Shown: positions 1 through 12,120, counted from the first letter of the stretch. The stretch is DNA of 64,000 bases from Conoideocrella luteorostrata (GCA_032433595.1 JASWJB010000007.1:248001-312000); one strand, 5' to 3'. Program-made: numbers and translations. Notes: generated by a model not told the origin, from the sequence alone.

Positions 1-1
1 C

Positions 2-1836
2 TTTCGAGAGTGGCTCGAAGAGGGGGATGGAATCTTTTGGATTCGTGGGAAAGCTGGGTCCGGAAAGTCTACACTTATGAAGCACCTTTGCGACCATCCC
101 CAGACGATCCACTGTCTCGAGACATTGGCCGGGAGCCAACGCCAAGGCAGGGTGGTGATAGGAAAGTACTTCTTCTGGAACCCAGGATCGCCACTTCAGA
201 AATCCTTGGAAGGCCTCCTCAGATCGCTCGCGTTCGATATTTTACGCCTGTGTCCAGACTCTATCTCCAGCGTTAGTGGTATGCTTCAGCAACGGCGAAA
301 TGAGATCCAAGAAGCCGAGGAAGAGTTGTGGACATGCGATCTGCTCTGGGAAATTCTAGAAGATGTGATATCTGAGAATTCGTTAACGTGCTTTTGCTTC
401 TTTATTGACGGGTTAGATGAATTCTGTGGCGACAGTGAAGACTTGATCGATTCAGTTAAAAGGCTTGTCTCCCACAAGAATGTTAAGGTTTGTGCTTCTA
501 GCAGACCATGGGCGGCGTTTGTGGGTGAGTTCGGCGAAGACAGCACCCGACTCATGAAGTTGGAGGATCTAAATGCAGAAGATATAAGAAGATATACTCA
601 CACGACACTCTTTAGAAACAGTCGCTTTGAGAGGCTTGCAAGAAGGGACGCGTCTATCCAGGGCCTCATCAAGGAAGTGGCAACAAGGAGTGATGGTGTA
701 TTTCTTTGGGTGTATTTAGTTGTACGGTCGTTGCTCGAAGGTGTTAAATACGCTGATAGTACGCAGTTCCTTTGGAAGCGACTCAATGCGTTCCCGCTTG
801 ACCTGGATGGATTTTTTACACAAATGCTCAACAGTGTCCCCCATATCTACCGCAGCAAAACAGTCACGGTCCTTCAAGCCACAATGATGGCGAACTCCTC
901 CCTACCCGCCGCGGTCTACTACTTTATAAGCTGCGTTGAGGAAGAAGAGCTTTACTCGTTGAAATGCAAATGGCACGACTTGACACAGAACGATGCGGTG
1001 CAACTTATCGAAGATACGGCGCTCAGACTTGATGGATGGACTAAGGGCTTGCTGGAAGTAGTCCATTACGAAAAGAATTGTTGCCCTAATTACGACTTGT
1101 CCAAGGTAGAGTTCCTCCACAGAACGGTCCGAGACTTCCTGGCCGAGTCAACAAGCGTCCATGACATGTTTGAAAAGGACTCGAATTCAGCAATCGAGGT
1201 GCCGGGACTTATGTCCCATGGGCTCCTCGCCTACATAAAGAAACACGAGTGCAAGCACTCCCAAGTCAGCAAAATGCCGCATTGCTTGTTATGTACCACG
1301 CTTCGTTCGTCACTAACATTCTTTGGCGGATGCGTAGCATACATCCCGTACTCGACCAAGCAGGCTCCGTGTTGTACGGGGATGGCTGGACAGAGAGGCA
1401 GACGAATGTTATGGACATGTGTAAGCTCGCGGCCGAATATGGGTTAGATGACTACATCGACAGATTACTGCTAAAGAACCCACTAAGCCAAGGAGATGCT
1501 CAAGAATTATACTCAGCTATGTTGACTAGAGTACTAGTCCCGAAAAGGAAACCAACGGAACAAGTGATTAGCAGTAAAAGCCAGCTCATTACCACAAAAT
1601 ACCTCACTGCTATTGGCGCCACGTTCAAAGGCGAAGAACACACTTGGGAGGAGTTTCTCAACGGTCTGGGACTTAGGCTCAGCGGCGACGAGGCCATTTT
1701 TGAGATGCTTTGCTTGCTCGCCGCCGCAGGCGCCAACTTTGGAGTGTCATACGGCAAATCGGTGTTTAGAGAAGAAGTGAAGACCCTTTTCCCTCGGCAA
1801 CAAGCATTGAAGCTATTAGCCCTAGAGTTAAAGTGA
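2..1836 (+). CDS. NACHT-type STAND NTPase, 5' partial, probably frameshifted
   Basis: The reading frame is already open at base 2, so the gene begins outside the window. A Walker A motif (GKAGSGKST) is encoded at 47-73 and a Walker B motif (FFIDGLDEF) near 404-430. A sensor-like stretch (VKVCASSRPW) follows, and VEFLHRTVRDFL lies near 1110, as in HET-E-like fungal STAND proteins of heterokaryon incompatibility and innate defence (family knowledge). The first frame closes at 1447 but stops looking like protein after about 1240. The next frame, open through 1836, continues as a plausible C-terminal helical region (AAEYGLDDYIDRLL). The switch happens within about 30 bases with no room for an intron, so I infer a one-base indel and a probable pseudogene. 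An assembly error is the alternative. The ligand-sensing repeats expected at the C-terminus are not visible. Confidence 0.7.
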
Positions 1837-2009
1837 CAGCGCAAGGTGGGAGCCTAGGTCCTATTGACAAAGAAATCATTCTGAATGCCCTTCATTTTGT
1901 GTTGGGAAGGAGTACAAGGGGCAGGGTTATTCATTCTAAGTTCTTCAGACGGATCTACGTGGAGGAGGGCCAGAGTAGAGGTTAAGGCGCGGGCCAGAGG
2001 AAGGGTCAG

Positions 2010-2145
2010 TGTTGGAACCCTCCGTCAAGCACGATAGGAAGCACGGAGCAGGTCACATGGTCACCCTCTGGCGACGATGTGCAGCTCTTTCCCCCTGACT
2101 TGTTTCCTCTTCTTAACTACCCATCAGAGATTGTTGAATATATTG
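2010..2145 (+). repeat. LTR-like dispersed repeat, copy 1
   Basis: It begins TGTTGGAACCCTCCG and shares with the copies at 2625-2822 and 52231-52430 the blocks AGGAAGCACGGAGC, TGGTCACC, CTTGACTTGTTT-like and TTAAATATATTG-like in the same order. The TGTTGG start is typical of copia-type LTRs (family knowledge). No gag or pol remnant is attached, so it is probably a diverged solo LTR. Its 3' boundary is uncertain. Confidence 0.55.
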
Positions 2146-2624
2146 TTTTTGTTGGAATACCCTATCAAGCACATGTGCCGAGTTACATAGCCACCCTGGC
2201 ATACTCTCTATTTATACGACGTCGTCAGGGCCCTCTGCACTCTTCCCTTATTCGTACACACAGACACCAGATAAATTGAATATTTGTTTGCCTATGGCTT
2301 CATGTGAGACCTTGTGGTATCGACACCGGAAGACCCTGTGTAACCTACAGTTTTGCAATTCGTCAAGAAATATACCGATTACGAAGCTCCTGACATCACT
2401 GACAAATATGCTTACAAGGTGATTATAAACCTGCTGACGAACTCGATGACAAATGCCTAGTAGAATTGAAATACAAAAGGAAGTCGAATTCCTCGTCAGA
2501 ATAGCTAAAATACAAGGATAATTCCACCGCTTCGATCTCCCATGGCTGCTTGCTTCGTGACACATTTGAAGCAATTGGTCCAGACCATAATTGCACAACT
2601 CCTGTGCAACTTACAATTAGTGTG

Positions 2625-2822
2625 GGTTGCACAGGGTGGTGCGCAGGTGATCTAGATCAAATGCTTCAAAATGCAGTATATTTAATAAGTCTCTGTATAT
2701 ATAAGAAGGGGAAAACAAGTCAAGGTGAAAGGCTCGATATCGCCGTATAAATACCGTGACCAAAAGGTGACCACGTGACCTGCTCCGTGCTTCCTATTGT
2801 GCTTAACGGAGGGACTCCAACA
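2625..2822 (-). repeat. LTR-like dispersed repeat, copy 2
   Basis: Read on the minus strand from 2822, it starts TGTTGGAGTCCCTCCG and continues with AGGAAGCACGGAGC, GTCACGTGGTCACC, a TATTTATACGGCGATA promoter-like block and CTTGACTTGTTTTCC. It is clearly the same family as copy 3 at 52231-52430 and lies inverted relative to copy 1 about 500 bases away. No target duplication was identified. Confidence 0.6.
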
Positions 2823-3595
2823 ACTTTATTGCAGGTATCATGTCAGTTACCCAACCAAAGAGCAATAAACTTACGAGGACTCTGGTGGAAATCCAGTCAC
2901 CGCCCATTTATCTGCGTCTTGAAGCCTCATATTGTATCAATCTGGTTTGATTTTTCTTATCCTCACCAACCTGGTTCTTGATTTTCATACTTGACAATTG
3001 CGGCCCTGTCGCCTCGACGTATGAAAGCCAGTGAGATAGGTCTGGATGTACGCTTGTCGACGTATTATACCCAAGGCTATCTTGTTGCTTTGTAGAATCG
3101 ACCAAACCTTTTTATCGCTAGGGCTCAAGCTATAACCGTCAATGAAGGTGCGTAGCGTGAGTACTGTATTTATCTTGTGTAGCGCTAGCTTAATAGCTTA
3201 ATAATCAGGGAGAGCTAGCACTTTAGATAGTTGATCTAAATCTATACTAGCTATTGCAAAAGATCCCGCTAAGGATATATGTTTTAACCTTTAAATAAAC
3301 TCATAAATAGTAACAAGTGTGCTCACAAATAACCACATCATCCTTGCTGCAGACCCAGACAGTCTGCGGTGTCAAGCTACAATTCGAAGAGCAAGAAACG
3401 TGGGTCTTGGCTACACGGCGGAGGCCCCTCGCACTTCGAGAAGATGTGCCACCAGCCAGCTCAGCAGTAAGACGGAACTAATGAAAGGAAGTTTCGTTTA
3501 TTCATGCTACTAAAACATATTAGAAATATGGCGTGATGCATGCACTTCGCCCCCCTAGCAAGTGGAGAACATATCGGCCAGCTCGCCGAGAACCA

Positions 3596-4585
3596 TTATT
3601 GGCCAACACCAGCAAACCAGGCGGCAATCTCTCCAGTATTGCGGTCCACAATGTCAGGCTGATCGTAGTGCTGAAAATGAGACACGTCATTGTCCCAGAT
3701 GAGCTTCTTGTTCTTTGTCGGAATGGAGTCGAAATGACGCTTTGCTGCTGGTGGATTCATGCAGTTATCTCCGTGAATAATGAGCGCAGGCTTGTCCAAT
3801 TTCGCGACACCCGGAACGGTGGTGTAACTGAAATGGTCGACGTCACTCATCACCGCATACCGATTTTCGAAGCCCTTCAGCGTCCAAGGACCATACCACC
3901 CCCATACGAGTGGACCGGGCAGCCCGGAGAGAGAACCAACAGACGGGTCTGCGGCCTTCGGGTCAACAAGAGGCTGGTAGAGTACTTCCCCGGTCTTCTT
4001 GTACAAGTCCCTCGCTTTCTTGGCGCGCTCCAGCCGGGCTTTGTACAGGGCTTCGCCTTGTTCAGGGGTGGGCATCTTGATCGCAGAGAGGTCTACACCC
4101 GGCTTGGCGTCGACACAGCCAGCGCATATCATGTAGATATCCGTTTCATGATCGCGGAAGTAGCCCGTCACTGATGCCACACCACGCACACGGTGGTCGT
4201 AGGAAGCAATATCGAGGGATTCTGGGCCGCCCTGGCAAATGCCCAGCAAGAATAACTTGTTCTGATCCACGTCTCCGCGGCTGACAAGATAGTCGAGACC
4301 GGCGACAGCATCCTCGTTTTTCATCTTGGGGTTTTCGAGACGTCGTGGCTGACCTGTACTCTCGCCCACCGTGCGAGGGTCAAAGATTAGTGCCGCGTAG
4401 CCCTCATCGGCAAGTCTTGTCGCATACTGAAGCGGTGCTTGCTCCTTGATGAAGGAATACGGCCCGAGTATAACCACACCAGGGGGATTGGCTACGTTGT
4501 TCGGCTTATAGAGAATACCGGCAATTGTTTCTCCGTGAGAGGGGTACGTAACTTTCTCTGTAGTGTATTTGCCGTGGAAAACCAT
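3596..4585 (-). CDS. Alpha/beta hydrolase with a cysteine nucleophile (YcjY/DLH-like)
   Basis: This is a single-exon protein of 329 residues with ATG at 4585. It has the fold's oxyanion region (GVVILGPYSFIKEQ, about residues 36-49) and a LIFDPRTVGES strand-turn. The nucleophile elbow is GICQGG with Cys117 (codon TGC) where most hydrolases have Ser. Later come an acid loop (IIHGDN) and a His-rich loop (SHFQHYD) near residue 302. A Cys elbow occurs in dienelactone hydrolases and in the bacterial YcjY and fungal polyketide-transferase-like families (family knowledge). It has no signal peptide, so it is probably cytosolic. It lies upstream of the minus-strand regulator and transporter at 5591-10234 and may act with them; its substrate cannot be told from sequence. 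Confidence 0.85.
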   Translation of the reverse strand: MVFHGKYTTEKVTYPSHGETIAGILYKPNNVANPPGVVILGPYSFIKEQAPLQYATRLADEGYAALIFDPRTVGESTGQPRRLENPKMKNEDAVAGLDYLVSRGDVDQNKLFLLGICQGGPESLDIASYDHRVRGVASVTGYFRDHETDIYMICAGCVDAKPGVDLSAIKMPTPEQGEALYKARLERAKKARDLYKKTGEVLYQPLVDPKAADPSVGSLSGLPGPLVWGWYGPWTLKGFENRYAVMSDVDHFSYTTVPGVAKLDKPALIIHGDNCMNPPAAKRHFDSIPTKNKKLIWDNDVSHFQHYDQPDIVDRNTGEIAAWFAGVGQ

Positions 4586-5590
4586 GATGAACGGCGGTGA
4601 TTCGCTAACGTAAAAGGATGTTGTTGGGCGAAAGACGGTTAAATGAGCTGTGAATGTGTGCGAGAAGGGCGACGTTTGAATAAATTGGCGAAAATAAAAA
4701 GACGTTTGCCAGCCTATATATATACTAAATTCTGAGGATAATGTGCCATTCTAGAGAGGCATTGCGAGTACTATCTGAACGGGGCAATGTAGTCGTCACC
4801 GAGTGTGGTTGATCTCCAACATCCAGCCTCCAACCCGCCTGCCAGACTTTCGATACTCACAATAGAGTTTCGGCGATAGGATCCATTCTTTTCGGAGCCG
4901 TCAAGCCTTTACCCCACAATATTCGGGTCTGACCGCCACGATCCCTGCTAACGTGGTATTGCAGAATGAGGCCGAGCCCTTGATCTCGACATCACCCGCC
5001 GTCAGCAGTAAGCGCCGGATGCGCTGTATATGAGTTCTACAAGTCTGATCGCGTTTGCTTCTCAGGGACTGTAGGCGGAAAGCATGGAGAGTTTTACTAA
5101 TTATGCTTCTCACAAACATCGCCGAAACTCCAAATGCTCGGCCACCCGTAATTTTTTGGGAGCTGTAAGACCCAGTCTTTTCGGCTTTAAGACGTTTCCC
5201 ACTAACCCGTCTACGCCTAGGGGCAAACCGGTTTCGGAGAAGACACAGAGGTTTCACAGTGGGCCTCCAGGTACGGAGTACCCAGTACTCCGTACTATAC
5301 ATCCTGGTCGGACGGGGCCACTCTGCGAAAATTATTATTCACATTGAGCATTTTCCGGGGTCCTTACGCGTTTAGAGGACACACGCGCTTTAGCTTACAA
5401 GTACGATACTTCATATGTCCTTTCCTGTCACTTACGGGATACAGGATACGGGATTCGTGCATAGCGACATGCCGTGCTACAATAGACACCGGCTACATGG
5501 ATGTTTCGGGTGTGCAACCCGCGGTTGGTCAAAGCCCGTCTACTCAACGTGCTGCCCAGGATCATCAGAACCACAAAAAAAAAGTATTCA
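4586..5590. other. Intergenic, contains a perfect 11-bp hairpin
   Basis: No convincing ORF. A perfect inverted repeat, GTACGGAGTAC at 5271-5281 and GTACTCCGTAC at 5285-5295, has a 3-base loop and contains two copies of the TACGGAGTA motif found throughout the window. It lies near the 3' end of the Zn2Cys6 gene. Confidence 0.6.
4715..4725 (-). promoter_or_regulatory. TATA-like element of the alpha/beta hydrolase gene
   Basis: On the minus strand this reads as a TATATATATA run about 130 bases before the ATG at 4585, a usual place for a fungal core promoter. The call rests only on position and composition. Confidence 0.4.
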
Positions 5591-7836
5591 TTAGGGTTCT
5601 TCATTATGGCTGTTTTCTTCTAGGCCCCAAAGATTTTGATTCCGGCTGTCACCGCCCAGAGAACCTAATACAGTCTCGTGCGGCGAGACATTGTCGCTAT
5701 GCTTTGGTCCGTCAAGACTCGGCAATTGCTGAAAAACAAGATCATGAAAGGACTGTAACGGCACGGATGTACTAAAGCCCAGCGGCAAAGGCATGCTATC
5801 CGCCAATCCCGCTTCACATGTTGGCGGCACGAAAGCCGAAAAAGCATCGTGTGCCGCAGGTGTTATGCAGGTTTGCGGTCCCGTTAATGCCGATAATGAG
5901 GTTGCTGGTTGATCATCGTAGTTCATAATCGCAGACACCATGATTTTAGTCAGCTTCGTATATAGCTCTTGGATAGTTGCATGCGCGGTTGCAGCCAGCT
6001 TATTCTGGAGTCTTATCGATTCCAGCCGGGCAAGTCCCCGTTCGATCGCTTGAGTTGAGGAGACAAGCTGCTCCAAATTCTCTTCCGGAAACGCTATAAA
6101 AAGAGCCGCAATGAGGGCCATGGCATCAAATGTCGTGAACACGAAATTGAAAACGCCGTACTGACGTGGCTCAGCCATATTGAACAAGCGGTTCTGCGAC
6201 TCCAGAATAGCAAGACCAGCTTGCAATGCTTTGTTGCGACTGCTCCGATGAGCAAATATATGTGGCCGATGAAGCGCAAGTAGAGTAAAATTAACCTCGG
6301 TCACAAGGATCTCACGCGAAGCTGGAAGCCATTGGTACCCTGGCGCTTTATCGTATTCTCGGTTGGTGTTTTCTATGCGTGCCCAGTCCGGCAAGTTTTG
6401 TATATTGACGCTAATTTCGGAATGAATCCTTTCGACCCTGTCATACTGGTCTCGGTTGACAATGGAAGATTCCATGTCGTGAATATCTTGTAGGTATTTG
6501 TAAGCCGCATCATACCCGTGGAGGATGATGCCGAATGGCGTTGGTGTATGAGAATCCTCGCCGTCAAACTGGTATATCGAAGTAGTCCTGCCATGGGATA
6601 TATATTTCAGTGTTAGGGGAACGGCAGGCTGTATCTTGGTTGACATTGGTCTCTCAAGAACGACCGCCATATGGCTGTCCCAAAGATGCAAGGCCAGCCA
6701 TAGCTTTCTACGCAACGAAACATCCCATTGTTGTTCAATAGGATACGCTACGAAAGGATACACTTCTTCCTCTTGTATCGAACACACCCTATGCAGTCCA
6801 ATCTCTTCGGCGTCCTTGATTGTGCTTCCAAGCGTATGCCAGGCTTCTACCACCGATCCGGTACTCTTCAGGAACGACGTTCTCAATAAACCAGCTTGAA
6901 TCTTGACTATGCTCATGTCTCTTTTCCCCAGAGTTCTGCAAATCTGGTCGCCTATGTCGCTATATTCGGAGGCCAAATCTGCAAACGACATATCCGGTGC
7001 GTACTTCAGGTCATCAAGCATACTTTCATTGTGAAGAGGCTGGAAAAGTAACCCTTGAGCCAGTACTTGAAAGAATAGGGCGGGGAAGAACCGTGTGTTT
7101 GCTGGCAAGGCGGTTTGGTATTGGGGAAAGGAAGCATAAGAGATGAGGCTCCAGGTTTTTTCCAGATCTCTGAATACAGCCTCATCAACAATATCGTAGT
7201 GCCATGCGACATCAGTAAAGAACATTCGCACAAGGGGATCTCTGTATCTTTTTGCTGGAAGCTGGCGTATCAGCGCCCTATAATGCGATGCCGTCTCATA
7301 GTTCTCTAGGACTGGTCTCGAAGACGACGAATTGAGAGGCAGCTCGCAAGAGTTTGAGGTTCCGCCAATCTTTCGTATCATGCCCAGTGTTCCGGTAGTG
7401 CTACTCTTGGAATAGCCAAGGTCTTCAGATATAGCTTCATCAATAGCCTTCGACGCTGGAGACAACGATAGGGCCGAAAAATTGGTAGATGCCGTAGTCA
7501 AGTCATGGTTTGTCTCGGGTAGAAACCAGTCGGACGACGCCTTGGCGAATGGATGTTCGTACGTACAGAGATGCTAACGTTGCCCAGATTAGCAGGGATT
7601 ACAAGTCCTAACCCGCTAAGCCACTTACCACTTTTTCCCTCTTGGAGCAATTTGAGCAAGGTTGGGATCGATCGCACTGCACGTAGTCAGTAGCTAAAGC
7701 TAAGCTATGGCAGCAGCTGAGCTCATACCTTTTGCTTCCGACTATGGCACTCAATGCAGGAAACTACGGGTCGCTTCCGCTTTCGTTCTTGCTGGACGCC
7801 GGCTTGAACGCCTGGCGCAGGTATTTTGGAAGCCAT
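5591..7836 (-). CDS. Zn2Cys6 (GAL4-type) fungal transcription factor
   Basis: I model three exons: 7836-7729, 7676-7629 and 7573-5591, giving 712 residues. The introns are 52 and 55 nt, with GTATGA and GTAAGT donors. The first two short exons are needed for the DNA-binding domain: joined, they place six cysteines at 27, 30, 37, 43, 46 and 55 (C-x2-C-x6-C-x5-C-x2-C-x8-C), followed by a basic stretch. Residues about 130-560 match the fungal-specific regulator middle domain (PF04082 type), including a region around RRKLWLALHLWDSHMAV. The ATG at 7836 gives MASKIP and a basic run just before the first Cys. It shares an intergenic region with the MFS gene and lies on the same strand, so it may be a pathway-specific regulator of its neighbours (inference). 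Confidence 0.9.
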
Positions 7837-8470
7837 GATGCTTCTATACGCAATGACGGCGATGTTTGGTGGCGACGGGCGGTTACGTTGTGACATCAGT
7901 CAACGACCAAACAGCGCTGGTAACGGCAACGACTAGGATGTTATTGCCCCAACAATTTGTGGGACAGCAACCCCGCCTCTGATTGCAGCATGCCGGTCTG
8001 GGCCTAGAAGCTGCACCGTCCATTAAATCGCCAGGTGCGTACGGAGTACGGAGTACTTGACACAGCTTCTTCAGCCATGCACCACTCGTAGCAAATTGCG
8101 ACAGAATGGCACACCAGTGTCTTTGTGAGTCGGGCAAACGGTTGCGCCACGAATAGCTTCCGAGAGCTGCCGAGAGACGACGCTGTCTTCCGAATCACTA
8201 GAACCGTTGAATGGCCTGATTAAGTCCCGAGACTTCTTTGCGTGTCTGTCCACGAGGTCGGAGCCCGAAGCCATCCCGGGCGTCCACGCATTGTCTAAAT
8301 AACAACGATGGATACTACGTCACAGGAGTGGATTGAACAGCTTCCGCAGTACTGTACTCTGCTAAAATACCTATACATGATGCATCCAACTAGAAGATTA
8401 TATAAAGAGCTTTTGTCGGTTGCCACCTCCGTTTGGCCCAAGCTGGCAGTAGGGCTGACATGTTTCTTGC
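7837..8470. other. Intergenic between regulator and MFS carrier
   Basis: No supportable ORF. Two overlapping TACGGAGTA motifs occupy 8040-8055, about 200 bases upstream of the regulator's ATG. No other distinct signal was seen. Confidence 0.5.
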
Positions 8471-10234
8471 TCACAGCGTGTAGCGAAATCCTTTCAACCC
8501 GCCTATGGGTTTACCACCCGACGCAGCCCTCTTGTTCGCACGAATAAATTTCAGATCGAGAAGCAGGGTAACAAGCATCATGAGGGCACTGGCCGCGATA
8601 GTAGCATACATTCCCGGCCGATACCCAGGAGCATCTTGGCTGCGAAACACAGTCGTGCCGATAATACCGCCAATGCCACCCGTACCAACCAGGGTAGCAG
8701 AGCACAAGGCACGTTTCCACTGGCCTCTGATATTGTTCGCTTGCCAGGTTAGGATACAGGGTACATTCGCATTGCAAGCCGTCGTAGTCACGAAGGCTCC
8801 AAAGTAGCGTAGCCCCACGTTCTTCGTGAAGCCAAGCAGAGGGAGACCTGTTCAATGCAATACCGCATTAGCTCAAAGGACACCGTTCCCAATACGAAGG
8901 TTTGCCATACCTATTAAAAGAAGGCAACAATTAACAATGATGAACGGAGATCGCATGTGATACTTGTCGCTCAAGTACGCCATGGTATACATGGTAATCC
9001 CAGCCGCTACATGCGGAGGCGCAATTAAGCATTGAGAGGCGGCGACGCTGAAGCCCATTCCGTCTCGCAGAATGAGAGGAAGGAAGTACGCCAGCGAGTA
9101 TGTATTAATGGTTGTCAATCCAAACAAAGCTGCAAAACCCCAAATTTTCAAGTCGAGTCCACCGGCGAGATATTTTCCGAGTTTAAATCTAGAATATTTG
9201 GCGTTAGTGCGAGTGCTCGGTCGGCGAGGGAAGCGACGAGAGTCAGGCTCACTTGACAGGCGACGCATCTTGGCGATCCAACTCAATTCTCGCCAGCATG
9301 AAAGCAGCCTCCTTTTTGTCCAAGCGAAATCCACAAACTGCATCGGCAACGTCGGGGAACCCAAGCACAAGAATATATGTCACTAGAGCCACAATGCAAG
9401 TAAGAATACCTTGAAGAATGAAGATCCACCGCCATCCCGCGATGCCCGGCCCAAATGAGCCAGATGTTTTACCATTCGCGTCCCTGGTCATTACGACCCG
9501 TCCCCACCAGTCAGGTCCCGCACCGGACCCTTCCAATTGCGAGAAGCCAAATGCCAGAATCCCCGTGAACGCAGATGCTATAGTTCCGATCAGATAAAAA
9601 ACGGCATTTCGCTTCTGCAGGTCGTATCTCGGATACCAGCAACTGAGAAGATATGCACAACCTGTTGGGAGGATAAGGCGCCATGTAAGCATTTATACGT
9701 CGTCTGCATGGCTCCATGCTGAGCATCTGAGGATCGTAGGCACTTACTGGGGAAGAAGCCGGCTTCACAGATGCCAAGAATAAGCCGAAGGGGAATCAGT
9801 TCAGCCCAGGTCTTGACGAAGCCAGATACAATCGTCGCCATTCCCCATATCAATGTCGTGATGGCCAAGAATGTTCTAGGGCCGATTTTGCGGAGGATGA
9901 CAGTCGCCACGGGCTGAAATAGTACATAGGGCACGAAAAATAGCAGGACAACAATTGAGTATCGTGGGCCTGTCATAACGAGATCAACTGACATCCCAGC
10001 AATCATCACAATGCCTGTGTTGTTTCGGTCCATAAGGGAGATTGCATAGAGAAGGCCCAGAGTGAGAACCAGGCGTCTGTCGACTTTTCGTATTATCTTT
10101 TTCTGCTCCTTGGGAGTAAAGACAGATATGCATTGATTATAGTACGACTCCCTTCCGTCATCCGGAAGAGTCTCTGTCTGGCTCAGCTTGACCTCCTCAG
10201 CAGAAGACTTTTCTGTAATTTGAGTAACAACCAT
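8471..10234 (-). CDS. MFS transporter, anion:cation symporter (DAL5/allantoate permease-like) family
   Basis: Four exons, 10234-9748, 9661-9253, 9188-8911 and 8847-8471, encode 516 residues. The introns of 86, 64 and 63 nt all keep phase. The N-terminal half carries the ACS hallmark [19 protein letters not shown] and [10 protein letters not shown] in helix 1. The second exon has the loop [16 protein letters not shown] across the splice and [10 protein letters not shown]. The third and fourth exons give the later helices and the terminal [15 protein letters not shown] loop common in this family. Such carriers take up small organic anions such as allantoate, nicotinate, pantothenate or siderophore precursors across the plasma membrane (family knowledge); the real substrate is unknown. 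It is co-oriented with a Zn2Cys6 regulator and a hydrolase. Confidence 0.9.
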
Positions 10235-11320
10235 ATTGTTAGTGTTCCAAGACAGAAGAAGTGATTGGGGAATGGTAGTCGAAGCTGAGCTGCAATTTAG
10301 ACGGGAATGATCTCGCGAAAGTCTGTCATGGCGAGAATATTGGCCACATATGTATGCTGTCTTGTCTACGGCTTAGATGAAGCAGTCCGTGTTTTGGTTA
10401 TGCTAGTAGCCGGTTCCGTCGCTAGCTGAAAGAACATGGTGCGGATCCGATACAAACTTGCGTCCTTCGCATGAACAGACTGCGCTGTGGAGCAGCAGCC
10501 AATGAGCCGAAAGCCACACTTTTGGTTAGCTGCCAAGAAAACGCATTTAAGTGTCTCATAATATTCAGAATGGCAGTCTAGATCCAGCCGAGCTGAACTG
10601 AAGACGGGGATAATCCGTAGTGAGCTTGATTTCCTCAACTATTGGGCCGCAGCTATGATAATAGAGCCTGTAACTGTAATACCTATCAAGGGCATTAGAG
10701 CGGGAAATAAACGTATTGAAATAATCGTGAGGGATTTTTCTTTTGTTTAAAAAACGATTTGGTAGAATGATGAATGGCATGGCCAATGGGAAGGAAATTC
10801 TCCAAGACTGCGGAGGCTATTCCCGACAAGCAAACTAAATCCGATTATACAGTAGTTTACCGCCACAGTCGCTAGCGTTCCATTTAGCGATAAATTTAGT
10901 TACATGAAAGCCAGTCGATCGGATCCGATGAGCGACCCTTGTGTGCTGTCGTTAACACAGCACGCTGTATAACTACATTAACTTGCTTGCATTACATAAG
11001 TGGTGGAAGCTAAGTCGACAATATTCATTCCTCCATTTCACAACACCGCCGAATATACCGACCATAGCTCCGGCAATGTGATATTGAAGCATAACGTGAG
11101 TGTATGCGGGGAGGGAAGTTTTCCTTCTATGAAAACACTGGATGTTAGTTTATGATACGTATCTTTTTTGACGAGTCAAAATGGGTCTATCGTGCGCTTA
11201 TTTTTATATTACGTAGCTACATTTAACGCCAAGTGGACGTCCTGAGACTCATTTTCTGGCATAAGTACTACAGATCCGACGCTACATGAGATTCGCTCCA
11301 GCTCATCACATGTTAGAGCC
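10235..11320. other. Intergenic, nothing recognised
   Basis: About 1.1 kb containing the MFS promoter. No ORF, repeat or RNA gene could be supported. Confidence 0.5.
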
Positions 11321-12120
11321 TCACAGGAGAATGGCAGCTGCACCAATGACAATGACAGCAGCGGAGCCTGCTTTATGTGTCGCCCCGGGTCCTGCGGCAT
11401 TTTTTGTGCTGCTCGTTGTGAACAGAGATGATGTACTAGACATCAGAGCCGTTGTGCTGAGGCTACCACTCGCGCTCGCCGTCGCTGTTGGCTGTTCGTT
11501 GGACTTGGTTGCTCCTGGGGCAGACGACAGCTTTTCGGCTCCGCCAGTGATGATGACGGGAGTCATAGCTTGTTTGAGGCTGGTTATCGTATCGTCAAAC
11601 GCTACGAGCTTTATGAGAGAGCTCATGACTATGGTCTGCGCTTCATTACACCGGGCAGTATTTTTTTCCAAGTTGAACTTGCAAGTTGTTTCGTCAGACC
11701 TGATTTAGGACATGTCAGTTTCGATAGAAGCATAACCGTAGAAGCCTTATTCTTTCATAGGGAACGGCACTTTCGGAGCAATACTAACAGGGTAGCTATC
11801 CCGGTGTGTGGACCTTCCGGATCACTAGGATTCGAATAGCCGCCGTAATCACTCATAACGGTTCTGGTGGTATAAACGGCAGTCAATGGGCCTTGCATTA
11901 ATGTGTGGGATGATGCGTCGACAGGACAGTCGGTCGCAGAAGTGTCAGGCGCGCACCCGATAGCGTAAGTTGTCTTGTCAGGATCGGCTTTGATCACAGA
12001 GCCAACCAACGGTCCCTCGCCATGGTCAAAGCGCAGAAGAAGAGATACGGTGGTTGTCTCGGCAGCTACTGCAAGAGTATTGCCGGCCAAAGCGGCGAGC
12101 AGAGTACGAAGTAGAAACAT
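11321..12120 (-). CDS. Small secreted GPI-anchored cell-wall protein
   Basis: Two exons, 12120-11789 and 11699-11321, are joined by an 89-nt intron (GTTAGT donor, ATCAG acceptor) and encode 236 residues. The start at 12120 gives a classic signal peptide (MFLLRTLLAALAGNTLAVAA); the longer frame above it lacks an ATG. The ectodomain has four Cys (GCAPDTSATDC; ETTCKFNLEKNTARC across and after the splice). A Ser/Thr/Ala-rich linker follows (about residues 165-215). The end is GPGATHKAGSAAVIVIGAAA, a short hydrophobic tail with small residues upstream, as in GPI attachment signals. The arrangement is common in fungal wall proteins of unknown function; no enzymatic domain is visible. Confidence 0.8.

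Larger units (their letters stand above)
1837..3595. other. Gene-free interval with two LTR-like relics
   Basis: No ORF here looks like a gene. Two copies of an LTR-like repeat lie in opposite orientation (about 2010-2145 and 2625-2822, listed separately). The DNA from about 3110 to 3330 is AT-rich with small inverted motifs built on GCTAGC and TTAATA. This is degenerate transposon-type intergenic DNA. Confidence 0.6.
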
